From contig NZ_DASYTH010000177.1 in assembly GCF_036002505.1 (NCBI RefSeq), positions 1 through 27,451 of the forward strand: 27,451 bases of DNA, in the 5' to 3' direction. The DNA comes from DASYTH01 sp036002505 (GTDB lineage Bacteria; Actinomycetota; Actinomycetes; Mycobacteriales; Pseudonocardiaceae). This document shows positions 1-8,001 of the stretch, one piece after another. Position numbers and translations under genes: made by a program. The notes beneath the pieces are model-generated. The model had not been told where the DNA came from. It did no database searches and saw only the letters and a program-made list of their open reading frames with translations. Each line of letters starts with the position of its first letter. Position 1 is the stretch's first letter.

Positions 1-309
1 GGCGTGATCCGCGGCTACTCGGCCCGGCTGAATGTCGACGCCGTCGGCCTCCCCCTGACCGCGTTCATCTCGCTCACCCCCACCGACCCCGGGGCCCCGG
101 ACGACTACCCCCAACGCCTCGAATCCATCCGCGAAATCGAATCCTGCTATTCCGTCGCCGGCGACTATTCCTACGTATTGCTGGTCCGCGTCGCCTCCCC
201 GACGGCGCTGGAGGACCTGCTACGCCGCATCCGCGAAGCCGCCAAAGTCTCCACCCGCACCACCGTCGTGTTATCCACCCCCTTCGAAGCCCGCTCCCCG
301 GCCCTCTGA
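1..309 (+). CDS. Lrp/AsnC-family transcriptional regulator, C-terminal part (5' end outside window)
   Basis: The frame is open from the first base, so the gene starts upstream and only the last ~102 residues are visible. These look like the RAM (AsnC_trans_reg) effector-binding domain: a hydrophobic strand (GLPLTAFISLTP), a helix around YPQRLESIREIES, the typical 'CYSVAGDYSYVLLVRV' strand-turn-strand segment, and a helix LEDLLRRIREAAKV before a final strand TRTTVVLST. In this family the domain forms the oligomer and binds an amino acid or related ligand, while the missing N-terminus would carry the helix-turn-helix. An internal GTG at base 4 is not a likely start because the DNA-binding half would be lost. 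The lysine-catabolism genes lie about 4 kb away and are not contiguous, so a regulatory link is only a possibility. Confidence 0.85.
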   Translation, partial: GVIRGYSARLNVDAVGLPLTAFISLTPTDPGAPDDYPQRLESIREIESCYSVAGDYSYVLLVRVASPTALEDLLRRIREAAKVSTRTTVVLSTPFEARSPAL

Positions 310-333
310 CCGTTTTCGGCCGCCAGGTCCCGC

Positions 334-396
334 GTGTTGGCGCCTGGCGCGGTTGTGTTGGCCTCTCGCGTCGGTATGTTGGCCGCTGGCGTGGTG
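334..396 (+). repeat. Three 21-bp tandem repeats, arm 1 of an inverted pair
   Basis: Units start at 334, 355 and 376, each 21 bp and each opening with GTGTTGGC (ATGTTGGC in the third). The array stops at 396 and is followed by about 69 bp of non-repeat sequence before the opposite-facing array. Confidence 0.85.
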
Positions 397-465
397 CCGA
401 CGCTCGACGACCATTACCGGTCCGCGTGGCCTTTCGATGATCCACTGCACGCATCGTCGTGGCCG

Positions 466-536
466 GCCAACACAACAACGCCACATGCCAACATGACGAC
501 ATCACGCGCCAACACGACGACGTGAGCTGCCAACAC
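466..536 (-). repeat. Three and a half 21-bp tandem repeats, arm 2 of an inverted pair
   Basis: On the minus strand the units GTGTTGGC/ATGTTGGC begin at 536, 515 and 494, with a partial fourth (8 bp) at 473-466. The spacing is exactly 21 bp. The third unit in this arm starts with A instead of G, as does the third unit of arm 1, so the two arms can pair in register as a long imperfect hairpin. The array ends 11 bp from the stop codon of the ArsR-type gene. No convincing gene lies in 310-547. Confidence 0.85.
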
Positions 537-547
537 GCGGTGCCGGG

Positions 548-1255
548 CTAGGCGGCGTCCTTCTCGCTTATGAGGGCTTCGAGGTCGACGCCGAGCTTGG
601 TGAAGGGGGTGTGGGCGGTGGGGTGGTGGTGGAGGGAGCGGTCGGGGTTGCGGTGGAGCCAGTTCGACTCGAGGGCGTGGTGGAGGAGGGCGGCGGGGAT
701 GGCGCCGGCGAGGTGTTCGCGGCGTTCGGTCCAGTCGAGGCCGTCGCGGAGTTGGGGGCGGCCGTTGGGGTGAGGGAGGGGGATGCCAAGGGAGGTCAGG
801 GTTTTGGCGCCGGTGGGGGTGAGCGTGAGGCCGGTGCGGTCGTCGATCAGGCCCTGGCCCCGCATGCCGTCGCGAAGGGCGACGCCGAGTTTGCCGGCGA
901 GGTGGTCGTAGCAGGTGCGGGCGGTGGCGAGGCGGCGGGCCTGCAGGGAGGCGCGGAGGCCGGTGCGGGGTGGGTGGGCGGCGTGCTGGGAGAGGTGCTC
1001 GATGAGGTCGGCAACGTCGGGGTCGGTGATCCGGACGTAGCTGTGGCGGCCTTGTCGAAGCGCTTCGACGAAGCCGGCCTCGACCAGTTTCGACACGTGC
1101 TCGCTGCCGGTGGAGGGGGCCACGCCGGCGGTTCGGGCCAGCTCGCCGACGGTCCAGGCGCGGCCGTCGATCAGGGCCAGGCACATCGTCGCCCGGGCGG
1201 GTTCGGCGAGGATCGCGGCGACCTCGGCCAGCTCCATGGTCTTCATGAGCTTCAC
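548..1255 (-). CDS. ArsR-type winged-helix transcriptional regulator
   Basis: This 235-residue protein has an N-terminal winged helix-turn-helix. Residues ~10-30 form the first helices (AEPARATMCLALIDGRAWTV), 36-58 the HTH (GELARTAGVAPSTGSEHVSKLVEAG) and 62-76 the beta wing (VEALRQGRHSYVRI). This is the ArsR/HTH_20 pattern. The classic ELCVCDL metal site of ArsR/SmtB sensors is absent, so it is probably not a metal sensor. The long C-terminal extension (residues ~95-235) is rich in Arg and His and has no domain I recognise. The start is ambiguous: GTG 1255, ATG 1246 and ATG 1237 are all in frame, and none has a clear ribosome-binding site. It lies 31 bp downstream of the SGNH hydrolase on the same strand, so the two may be co-transcribed. 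The target is unknown. Confidence 0.8.
   Translation of the reverse strand: MKLMKTMELAEVAAILAEPARATMCLALIDGRAWTVGELARTAGVAPSTGSEHVSKLVEAGFVEALRQGRHSYVRITDPDVADLIEHLSQHAAHPPRTGLRASLQARRLATARTCYDHLAGKLGVALRDGMRGQGLIDDRTGLTLTPTGAKTLTSLGIPLPHPNGRPQLRDGLDWTERREHLAGAIPAALLHHALESNWLHRNPDRSLHHHPTAHTPFTKLGVDLEALISEKDAA
1054..1069. repeat. Palindrome GTCGAAGCGCTTCGAC, copy in ArsR-type gene
   Basis: Perfect 16-bp palindrome inside the DNA-binding domain coding region (FVEALRQ), identical to 18520-18535. Confidence 0.6.
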
Positions 1256-1286
1256 CGTAGGCGGGCCACGTGTCGGCCCTCGCCGA

Positions 1287-2357
1287 TCAATCCGGGACGG
1301 CGCTGGTAGCGGCGTGCAGGTTGCCGTCGGTGCCGGGCAGGCACGCGGCCGCGCGGTCGGTCGTGTTGAGGAACTCGCCGAGGCAGCGGCCGATCTGGGC
1401 GTGGCCGGAAGCGTTGGGGTGGAAGGATTCCTGCAGCGCGTGGGTGGCCCGCTCGTCGCTGTGCAGGTCGGACCACTGCACGGCCAGGCGGCGGAACCAC
1501 TCGCGGCCCGGGTCCTTGCCGGAGGAGCACGCCTCCCGCCCGACCCCGGCGCGGGACAGGTCGAGGAACCGGACGCCGGCCAGGCGTGCGGCCCGGCGCA
1601 GGCCGGAGGTCAGCACCGGCACGGCGTTGTCCCGCACCCAGCGCAGGTCCTCCGAGCGGAACGGGCACCCGGACAGGTCCTGCAGCCCCGCGGCGACGTC
1701 CGGCCCGACCGGGGCGGCATAACCCTGCAGCACCAGCGTGTAATCCGCCGGCTCGTACCCAGCACCGTCCATTGTGGACTGAACGTCCGTCAGCGCCCGC
1801 ACCAGCTTCGGCACCATCGCGTCCACCCGCCGCCGCCAGTCCGGCCCGACGGTGTCCGCGCAACCGGGGTGCGACTGGTTGAACCAGGCCTGCACGCACT
1901 GGTCCAGCACGTGCGCGAACTGCGGATCATCATTGGCGCCGGCTGCGACCACGACCGCGACCACCCGGTTGTGCCGCGCGAGCTGGCCCAGCCGTTCGGC
2001 CTGTGCGGGTTCGGTGTACTGGCGCGCCCGCCCCAACCCGACCTGTGCGGACGGCGCCCCCGAGCAGCCGAGGTTGATCGTGCCGGCGATGCCGAGCAGG
2101 TCCACCTTGTGGATCGAGGCATTGCTCGACCGGTGACACCAGTCGCCCCGTTCCCCGTCCGTCCCCGGCTCGTAGTCGCCCGCGCCCTCGCCCGAGATCG
2201 TGCTGTCGCCCAACGCCACCACGACCCGTGGCGCGTCCCGGGGCGGCCCGGGCTCCGGGGCCGGCGGTGGAAACGGGTGATCACCGACGAGAACGAGCGC
2301 GCCCACGGCGATCACGACGGGAACCACGAACAGGGCATGCCAGCGCGACGGTCGCAT
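1287..2357 (-). CDS. Secreted SGNH/GDSL-type hydrolase
   Basis: This 356-residue protein has an N-terminal hydrophobic segment (residues ~8-25, LFVVPVVIAVGALVLVG) followed by a Pro-rich linker, so it is exported or membrane-tethered. Block I of the SGNH fold is VVVALGDSTISGEGAGDY, with nucleophile Ser52 in the GDS motif. The oxyanion Gly and Asn blocks appear as LGCSG and GAND, and the C-terminal block as SFHPN with catalytic His313. The residue three before this His is Glu rather than the usual Asp. Several cysteines in the mature part suggest disulfides and extracellular action. Likely an esterase or lipase; the substrate cannot be read from the sequence. The ATG at 2357 has only a weak upstream ribosome-binding site. 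The ArsR-type gene follows 31 bp downstream. Confidence 0.85.
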   Translation of the reverse strand: MRPSRWHALFVVPVVIAVGALVLVGDHPFPPPAPEPGPPRDAPRVVVALGDSTISGEGAGDYEPGTDGERGDWCHRSSNASIHKVDLLGIAGTINLGCSGAPSAQVGLGRARQYTEPAQAERLGQLARHNRVVAVVVAAGANDDPQFAHVLDQCVQAWFNQSHPGCADTVGPDWRRRVDAMVPKLVRALTDVQSTMDGAGYEPADYTLVLQGYAAPVGPDVAAGLQDLSGCPFRSEDLRWVRDNAVPVLTSGLRRAARLAGVRFLDLSRAGVGREACSSGKDPGREWFRRLAVQWSDLHSDERATHALQESFHPNASGHAQIGRCLGEFLNTTDRAAACLPGTDGNLHAATSAVPD

Positions 2358-2392
2358 CGCGTCCCAGCCTAGTGATCAATCTAGGGATGTGC

Positions 2393-2437
2393 ATGAAGGT
2401 GGCCTTCATCCCTGAGCCGGACGAAGGCCACCTTCAT
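2393..2437. terminator. Perfect 15-bp inverted repeat (hairpin), GAAGG/CCTTC family copy 1
   Basis: Left arm 2393-2407 reads ATGAAGGTGGCCTTC and right arm 2423-2437 is its exact reverse complement, with a 15-nt loop. It starts 13 bp past the stop of the S37 peptidase gene on the minus strand, so it probably terminates that transcript. It has no T-run. The same module recurs at 7996-8046 and 13698-13746. Confidence 0.7.
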
Positions 2438-2450
2438 GGGCCTGAGGCCG

Positions 2451-3887
2451 TCAGCCCACCAGGGCCGGACGGCGGTCCAGGTCGGGGTTGTGCGAGTCGA
2501 GCTCGGGGATGAAGGTCGCCTCCGCGGTGGACAGGGTCGTGGCCGCGGCCGCGGTGGCCACCCCGGCCCACCGCTTCAGCGTGGCCGTGGCGGCGGCCGC
2601 GTCGGCGGGGTTGAGCCGGGAGATGTTCGCGCCATGGTTGAAGCCCGGCGCGGTGTAGCTGTAGGAGTCGTGCGAGCTGGGGTGGAAGGGTTCCGAGCCC
2701 CAGGGGTCGTTGGCGCCGTAGACGAACAGCATCTGGCTCGAGTCCTTGCCCACCCAGTGGTCGATGTCGATCATCGGCCAGGCGTCGTGGGCGGAGCGGA
2801 GGTCGGCCGGGAGGCTGGTGTTGGCCTCGTTGTACGAGCGGGGGAAGCGGAGCAGGTCGCGGATGTACCTGAGGTTCAGCTCGGGCCAGCCGAGCTGGGT
2901 GGCGGCCTGGTAGAAGTACGGCTCGAACGGCAGGATGCCCTGGTCGGTGTAGGACGCCCAGCCGGCGACGTTGTCGACGAAGTCGTAGAGCTGGTCGCTG
3001 GTCGCGGTGGCCGGAGGCACCGCGGCGCAGTCGCTCTGCAGGAAGAACTGCCAGAATGCCCAGCGGGTGTCCAGGACGGCGATCTCCAACGCCTGGTCGG
3101 CGGAGCCGAATACCTGGTTGAACGTCATGCCGTTGGCGGTGGCAAACGCCTCGTACCGGTTCAGCAGGTCCGTGCGGTGGTTGAACGCCGCGCGCTGGAA
3201 CTCGTTGAGCGCGGTGCGGCAGGCGGAGTCGGTGCCGACGGTCTGGAAGAAGCGGTCGTAGGCCGCGTCGGAGCGGTTCACCACGTCGTTCGGCGCCACG
3301 TAGGCGGCCACGCCGGCCAGGTCACCCGGGTAGAACCGGCGGTGGTAGACCGAGGTCATGCCGCCCTTGCTGGCCCCTGTGGAGATCCACTTCCCGTCGT
3401 AGATGCCTTTCAACGCGTTGATGATCTTGTGGTGGTCGGTGGCGGCCTGCCAGATGGTCAGCTTCGACCAGTCCGCCGGGGCGGGGCGGGACGGCAGGAA
3501 GAACCGCTGCTCCGTGGAGATCTGGTTGGCGTCCAGGATGCGCGTGGGCTCGGAGCGGAACTGGAACTCCGGCATGTTGTAGCCGGTGGTGTGCAGCACC
3601 ATCGGCCGGTCGGTGCCCCGGTGCAGCAGTTGCAGCCGCTGCTCGAACGTGCCGGCCTGCGGGTTGAGGTGGTCGGCGGGCTGGCGGAACGTGAGCATGA
3701 AGAACCGGAAGCCCGCGGGCGCCGGTTGCTCGGACACGACGGTCAGGCCGGGCACGGCCCGGAGCTGGTCGAGGATGTCGGGCGCGGGCGCCGCCTGTGC
3801 CGGCACTGCCGCGGTCAGCCCGATCAGGCCCGCAACCAGGGTGAGCGTCGCGGTCAGCGGCGTCGTCCGCTTTCTCCGGATGAACAC
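2451..3887 (-). CDS. Secreted S37/S28-type serine peptidase (tripeptidyl/prolyl aminopeptidase-like)
   Basis: I place the start at GTG 3887, because AAGGAG lies 7 nt upstream and the product then opens with a textbook Sec signal: MFIRRKRTTP, a hydrophobic stretch to ~residue 27, and cleavage near AQA-AP (~32). The mature enzyme has an alpha/beta-hydrolase layout: nucleophile Ser173 in STGASKGGM, acid Asp394 in YGANDPWG and His418 in FNHGAN. This order and the GxSKGG elbow match the Streptomyces PS-10 (S37) peptidases, relatives of S28 that remove short N-terminal peptides, often at proline. Length (478 residues) fits. It acts outside the cell, probably releasing peptides or amino acids. It is followed by a hairpin terminator and preceded by kamA on the same strand with a ~96-bp gap, so it may have its own promoter. 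Confidence 0.85.
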   Translation of the reverse strand: MFIRRKRTTPLTATLTLVAGLIGLTAAVPAQAAPAPDILDQLRAVPGLTVVSEQPAPAGFRFFMLTFRQPADHLNPQAGTFEQRLQLLHRGTDRPMVLHTTGYNMPEFQFRSEPTRILDANQISTEQRFFLPSRPAPADWSKLTIWQAATDHHKIINALKGIYDGKWISTGASKGGMTSVYHRRFYPGDLAGVAAYVAPNDVVNRSDAAYDRFFQTVGTDSACRTALNEFQRAAFNHRTDLLNRYEAFATANGMTFNQVFGSADQALEIAVLDTRWAFWQFFLQSDCAAVPPATATSDQLYDFVDNVAGWASYTDQGILPFEPYFYQAATQLGWPELNLRYIRDLLRFPRSYNEANTSLPADLRSAHDAWPMIDIDHWVGKDSSQMLFVYGANDPWGSEPFHPSSHDSYSYTAPGFNHGANISRLNPADAAAATATLKRWAGVATAAAATTLSTAEATFIPELDSHNPDLDRRPALVG

Positions 3888-3983
3888 GCCAGGACTCCTT
3901 GCCTTGCTGGTCACCCCAGATGGCGACCGGTCTGGCCAGAGTCTTTCGTATCCAAAACCGGCGTGGAAGACGCCATAAGTCGG

Positions 3984-5381
3984 CTAGGACGCCTCGGCTT
4001 GGACTTGCCGCTCCCACCACTGCCGGCCGCGGGGCGGGAGGGTGGAGATGGGGTCGTAGTAGGGGTAGCGGCGGTCCAGGGCGTCCGGGTCGTCGAGCTC
4101 GATGCCGGTGCGGTAGTTCTTGGTCCAGTAGGAGATGCCGCGCTGGCGGTCGTAGGCGGCGAGCTGGTGCACCCAGCGTTTGCCCACGTAGGGGACGTCG
4201 CAGATGATCCGCGGGGTGGCGTAGCCGGGCAGGTAGCCCATGATCGCGTGCTGCAGGTCCTGGGCCTCCCAGACGGCGACCCGCCAATGCTCGGCGTTGG
4301 GGATCATGTCGCACATGTAGAAGTAGTACGGCAGGATGTTCGCCTCGCCCTGCAGGGCGAAGCAGAGGTCGAGCAGGGCGTCGGGCGTGGCGTTGACGCC
4401 GCGCATGAGGACGCCCTGGTTGCGGACGTCGCGCACGCCGACCTCGAGCGCGGTGCGGGCGGCCTCGGCGACCAGCGGGGTGACCGACTGGGCGTGGTTG
4501 ACGTGGGTGTGGATGGCCAGGTTGACCCCGCGGCGGGCGGCGGTGCGGGCGACCCGCTCCAGGCCCTCGACCACCCTGGGTTGCAGCCAGTGCTGCGGCA
4601 GGCCGGCCAGCGCCTTGGTGGCCAGGCGGATGTCCCGCACGGTGTCGATGTCCAGCAGCCGCATGAGGAACGCCTCGAGCTGGTGCCACGGCACGTTGGC
4701 CACGTCGCCGCCGGAGACCACGACGTCCCGCACGCCGGGGGTCCGCTTCAGGTAGTCGATCATCTGGTCCTGGCGGTCGACCGGTTTCAAAATGAGCTTC
4801 TGCTTGTCCACGGCCGGGGTGGAGTTGCCGACCAGGTCCATCCGGGTGCAGTGGCCGCAGTACTGCGGGCAGGTGGACAGCAGCTCGGCGAGGACCTTGG
4901 TGGGGTAGCGGTGGGTCAGGCCCTCGACCACCCACATCTCCGCCTCGTGCAGGGAGTCCCGGGACGAGTGCGGGTGGCTGGGCCAGTGCGGGTCGCGGTC
5001 GCTGGCCACCGGGAGCATGTACCGGCGGATCGGGTCGGCCACGAAGGCGTCGGTGAAGGCGGCGGCGTCGGCGGCCGGCGCCATCGTGTTGAGCATCTGC
5101 GGCGGCAGCAGCATGGACATCGTGGCCAGGCGCTCCTGGTCGGCACCCAGGTCGTCGTAGAAGCTCTCGGCCAGCAGGTCGCCCATCACCGCGCGGAGCT
5201 GCTTGGCGTTCTTGACGCAGTGCACGCGCTGCCACTGCGCGTCGCGCCACTGGGTGTCGGTGACGTGGCTCCAGCCGGGGAAGCGCCGCCAGTCGGGTTC
5301 GACCAGCTCCTGGCGGCGGTACTCGTACGGCTGTCGAGCCGTCCTCTCGATCGCGTCGGATACAGTCGTTGCCGCAGTCAT
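3984..5381 (-). CDS. kamA: KamA-family lysine 2,3-aminomutase (radical SAM, PLP)
   Basis: This protein (465 residues from ATG 5381, preceded by GAGGAG at 5 nt spacing) carries the radical-SAM cluster motif C-x3-C-x2-C at Cys171, Cys175 and Cys178 (CPQYCGHC) and the usual downstream segments (VVSGGDVAN, LAIHTHVNH, NQGVLMRGVN). The two acidic residues that bind the substrate amino group in clostridial lysine 2,3-aminomutase appear conserved: Asp358 (YMCDM) and Asp395 (IICDVP), with the expected spacing of 37. The PLP-binding lysine is probably Lys401, but the loop reads PYVGK rather than PGGGGK and is one residue shorter. The expected reaction is L-lysine to L-beta-lysine, the first step of the diaminohexanoate lysine pathway. 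It is divergent from kdd, with 83 bp between the starts. The context favours catabolism over beta-lysine antibiotic synthesis. Confidence 0.88.
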   Translation of the reverse strand: MTAATTVSDAIERTARQPYEYRRQELVEPDWRRFPGWSHVTDTQWRDAQWQRVHCVKNAKQLRAVMGDLLAESFYDDLGADQERLATMSMLLPPQMLNTMAPAADAAAFTDAFVADPIRRYMLPVASDRDPHWPSHPHSSRDSLHEAEMWVVEGLTHRYPTKVLAELLSTCPQYCGHCTRMDLVGNSTPAVDKQKLILKPVDRQDQMIDYLKRTPGVRDVVVSGGDVANVPWHQLEAFLMRLLDIDTVRDIRLATKALAGLPQHWLQPRVVEGLERVARTAARRGVNLAIHTHVNHAQSVTPLVAEAARTALEVGVRDVRNQGVLMRGVNATPDALLDLCFALQGEANILPYYFYMCDMIPNAEHWRVAVWEAQDLQHAIMGYLPGYATPRIICDVPYVGKRWVHQLAAYDRQRGISYWTKNYRTGIELDDPDALDRRYPYYDPISTLPPRGRQWWERQVQAEAS

Positions 5382-5464
5382 CTGTACTCCTCGTCGGTCG
5401 AGCAACCTAAAGATATGCTGCCAGAACGCACGTACAACGCAAATTCTACGGGAGCAGGTGTGAC
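5382..5464. promoter_or_regulatory. Divergent promoter region between kamA and kdd
   Basis: This 83-bp gap contains the only AT-rich patch nearby (around 5406-5448) and must hold the start signals for both directions. On the minus strand TTGTAC (5437-5432) is followed after 16 nt by TATCTT, a possible -35/-10 pair for kamA. Exact boxes for kdd are not clear. No operator palindrome is obvious. Confidence 0.5.
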
Positions 5465-6508
5465 GTGACCGATCTCGTCCGCGGCGTGTCCTCGCCCTAC
5501 GGACGGCACCGCGTGCTCGAGCCGGCCGGGGTGCTCCCGCAGCAGGCGTGGCGGCTGGACCCCGACCCGCGGCCCTGGCCGGACGAGGTCGTGGTCGGCG
5601 TGGAGCGGCTCAACCTGGACGCCGCGTCGTTCCGCCAGTTGCGGTCCGAGCACGGCTCCGGGGACGCGGTGCGCCGGGCCGTGCTGGAGATCGTGACGGA
5701 GCGCGGGAAGATGCAGAACCCGGTCACCGGCTCCGGCGGGATGCTGCTCGGCACCGTGCGCGCGGCCGGGCCCGAGTCGCCGCTGGGGCTGCGTCCCGGC
5801 GACCGGGTCGCCTCGCTGGTCTCGCTGACGTTGACACCGCTGCGGATCGACGACGGGCTGGCGAGCTGGGACGGCACGAGCGAGCAGGTGCCGTGCCGGG
5901 GGACGGCGGTGCTGTTCGGGCGCTCCATCGCCGCGGTGCTGCCCGACGACCTGCCGGACGCGCTGTCGCTGGCCGTGCTGGACGTGTGCGGGGCGCCCGC
6001 GCTCACCGACCGGGTGGTGCGCGAGCACGGCGGCTCTCCGGCTGTGTGCGTGCTCGGCGGGGGCGGGAAGTCCGGCTCGCTGTCGCTGGTCGCGGCCCGC
6101 CGCGCCGGGGCCGGGCGGCTGGTCGCGCTGGTGCCGACCGAGGCCGAGGCGGCACTGGTCCGGCGCGCCGGGATCGCCGGCGAAGTGGTCGTGGCCGACG
6201 CGCGCGACCCGGTGGCGGTCGCCGAGGCGGTGGGCGCGCCGGTGGACGTGACCGTGGTCTGCGTCGACGTCCCGGGCTGCGAGCATGGCGCGATTCTGGC
6301 GACGGCCGATGGCGGGACGGTCGTCTTCTTCTCAATGGCGACTTCCTTCTCCGCGGCCGCGCTGGGCGCCGAGGGGCTGGCCGCGGACGTGCGGCTGCTG
6401 ATCGGCAACGGGTACGTGCCGGGTCACGCCTCGTTCGCGCTGGACCTGATGCGCGCCGAAGCGGGGGTGCGCGAACTGTTCGAGGCACGCGAGACTGCTC
6501 GGTCATGA
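5465..6508 (+). CDS. kdd: L-erythro-3,5-diaminohexanoate dehydrogenase
   Basis: This 347-residue protein starts at GTG 5465, with GGAG 10 nt upstream. It has an N-terminal catalytic domain (SSPYGRHRVLEPAGVLPQ opening, TGSGGMLLG and LRPGDRVASLVSLTLTPL blocks) and a C-terminal Rossmann fold with VCVLGGGGKSGSLSLVAARRAG near residues 194-215. The overall pattern is that of Kdd from lysine fermenters, which oxidises 3,5-diaminohexanoate to 3-keto-5-aminohexanoate with NAD(P)+. The neighbours (kamA divergent; kamD, kamE and kal downstream) supply the preceding and following steps, which makes the call firm. Its stop overlaps the amidohydrolase start (ATGA), so the two are translationally coupled. 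Confidence 0.9.
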   Translation: MTDLVRGVSSPYGRHRVLEPAGVLPQQAWRLDPDPRPWPDEVVVGVERLNLDAASFRQLRSEHGSGDAVRRAVLEIVTERGKMQNPVTGSGGMLLGTVRAAGPESPLGLRPGDRVASLVSLTLTPLRIDDGLASWDGTSEQVPCRGTAVLFGRSIAAVLPDDLPDALSLAVLDVCGAPALTDRVVREHGGSPAVCVLGGGGKSGSLSLVAARRAGAGRLVALVPTEAEAALVRRAGIAGEVVVADARDPVAVAEAVGAPVDVTVVCVDVPGCEHGAILATADGGTVVFFSMATSFSAAALGAEGLAADVRLLIGNGYVPGHASFALDLMRAEAGVRELFEARETARS

Positions 6509-8001
6509 CCACTTTGCTGCGCGGCGGCCGGATCCACACACCGTCCACACCGGACGCGACGGCGCTGGCGGTGCGGGCCGGGGTGATCATCTGGATCGGC
6601 CGCGATTTCGACGGTGACCCCGACGAGGTCGTGGAGCTGGACGGCGCGTTCGTGGCGCCGGCGTTCGTGGACGCGCACGTGCACGTCACGCAGGCCGGGC
6701 TGCTGCGCACCGGTCTGGACCTGACCCGGTGCGGCTCGCTCGCGGAGCTGCTCGACGGGGTGCGGGCCCGGGCGACGCCGGACTCGCTGGTGTGGGGCCA
6801 TGGTTGGGACGAGACCGCGTGGCCGGAGCGGCGGCCGCCGACCCGGGCGGAGCTGGACGATGCGGCCGGCGGGGCAGCGGTGTACCTGTCCCGGATCGAC
6901 GTGCACTCGGCGCTGGTGTCGACCGCGCTGGTGGAGCGCCGGCCCGGGGCGCGGGCGGCGAGCGGGTGGTCGGACGGCGCGCCGGTGACCCAGGCGGCGC
7001 ATCACGTGCTGCGCGGCGCGTTCAAGGAGTCGATCACGCGGGAGCAGCGGCGGGCGGCGCAGCGGGAGTTCCTGCGGCACGCGGCGGCGAGGGGGGTGGC
7101 GGCCGTGCACGAGTGCGGCGGGCCGGACATCTCCGCGGTCGATGATCTCGACGATCTCGTCGCGCTGTCCGGGGAGGCGCTGCCCGAGGTGGTGCCGTAC
7201 TGGGCGGAGCGGGGCGGCGTGCTGCCGGCCGGGGCTCGGGGGCTCGCCGGGGACCTGTTCGTGGATGGTGCCCTGGGCTCGCGGACGGCCGCGTTGCGTT
7301 CGCCCTACACGGATCTGCCGTCGACCTGCGGGGCGCTGTACCTGGAGCCGGAGCAGATCGCGGAGCACGTGGTGGCGTGTACCCGGGCGGGGATCCAGGC
7401 CGGGTTCCACGTCATCGGGGATGCCGCGGTGGCCGCGGTGGTGGCGGGGTTCGCGCAGGCGGAGACCGTGGTCGGGGCGGCGGCGCTGCGGGCGGCCCGG
7501 CACCGGTTGGAGCACCTGGAGATGGTGGACGCCGCGCAGGCGGAGCGGCTCGGGGCGTGGGGGGTGACCGGCTCGGTGCAGCCACTGTTCGACGCGTCCT
7601 GGGGTGGGCGTTCGGGGATGTACGCGCAGCGGCTCGGGCCGGACCGGGGGAGCGGGCTGAACCCGTTCTCCGTGCTGCTTTCCCATGGAGTGGTGCTGGC
7701 GCTGGGCTCGGACTGCCCGGTCACGCCGGTGGATCCGTGGGCGGCGGTGCGGGCGGCCGTGCACCACCGGACGGCTGGCTTCGGGCTCACGGTCGAGGCG
7801 GCGTTCCGGGCGCACACGGTCGGCGGGTGGTACGCGGCGGGGGTGTCCGGCGGGGAGCTCGCTGTGGGGGCGGCGGCGACGTACGCGGTGTGGGACTGCG
7901 ACGGGTTTCCGTCGGTGGAGCCGGGTGCGGACCTGCCGCGGTGCGTGCGGACGGTGCGGGATGGGCGGACGATCTATGAGCAGGGGAGCGGAGGGCGATG
8001 A
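6505..8001 (+). CDS. Metal-dependent amidohydrolase, YtcJ-like (Amidohydro_3)
   Basis: This 498-residue TIM-barrel hydrolase has the HxH metal motif at His58/His60 (FVDAHVHVTQAG), then GHGWDE, the YtcJ-type VDGALGSRTAALRSPY segment, GFHVIGDAA, HRLEHLEM and LALGSDCPVTPVDPW near the C-terminus. This matches the amidohydrolase-3 family, whose substrates are diverse (N-formyl or N-acyl compounds, cyclic amides) and seldom predictable. No signal peptide is seen, so it is cytosolic. The start overlaps kdd by 4 bp and the stop codon lies inside the hairpin that precedes kamD. It is not a known member of the lysine pathway; its position between kdd and kamD suggests it acts on an intermediate or side product, but that is inference. 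Confidence 0.85.
   Translation: MTTLLRGGRIHTPSTPDATALAVRAGVIIWIGRDFDGDPDEVVELDGAFVAPAFVDAHVHVTQAGLLRTGLDLTRCGSLAELLDGVRARATPDSLVWGHGWDETAWPERRPPTRAELDDAAGGAAVYLSRIDVHSALVSTALVERRPGARAASGWSDGAPVTQAAHHVLRGAFKESITREQRRAAQREFLRHAAARGVAAVHECGGPDISAVDDLDDLVALSGEALPEVVPYWAERGGVLPAGARGLAGDLFVDGALGSRTAALRSPYTDLPSTCGALYLEPEQIAEHVVACTRAGIQAGFHVIGDAAVAAVVAGFAQAETVVGAAALRAARHRLEHLEMVDAAQAERLGAWGVTGSVQPLFDASWGGRSGMYAQRLGPDRGSGLNPFSVLLSHGVVLALGSDCPVTPVDPWAAVRAAVHHRTAGFGLTVEAAFRAHTVGGWYAAGVSGGELAVGAAATYAVWDCDGFPSVEPGADLPRCVRTVRDGRTIYEQGSGGR

Noticed and set aside
334..536. Repeat arrays as a CRISPR
   Set aside because: Units are contiguous 21-mers without unique spacers, the two arrays are inverted, and no cas gene is present.
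414..1184. Open frame on the minus strand reading through the 21-bp repeats into the ArsR-type gene in another frame
   Set aside because: The product is Arg/Pro-rich low complexity, and the recognisable winged-helix protein uses a different frame over the same bases.
548..1255. Metal-sensing ArsR repressor
   Set aside because: The conserved cysteine metal site in the recognition helix is absent.
3984..5381. kamA as part of a beta-lysine antibiotic cluster (streptothricin/viomycin type)
   Set aside because: Neighbours are kdd, kamDE and kal, which are catabolic, and there is no peptide synthetase gene nearby.
2436..5468. Very long open frame (about 1010 codons) on the plus strand opposite the peptidase and kamA genes
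   Set aside because: It is a GC-rich shadow of two clear minus-strand genes. Its translation is low-complexity and Val/Gly/Arg-rich with no domain.
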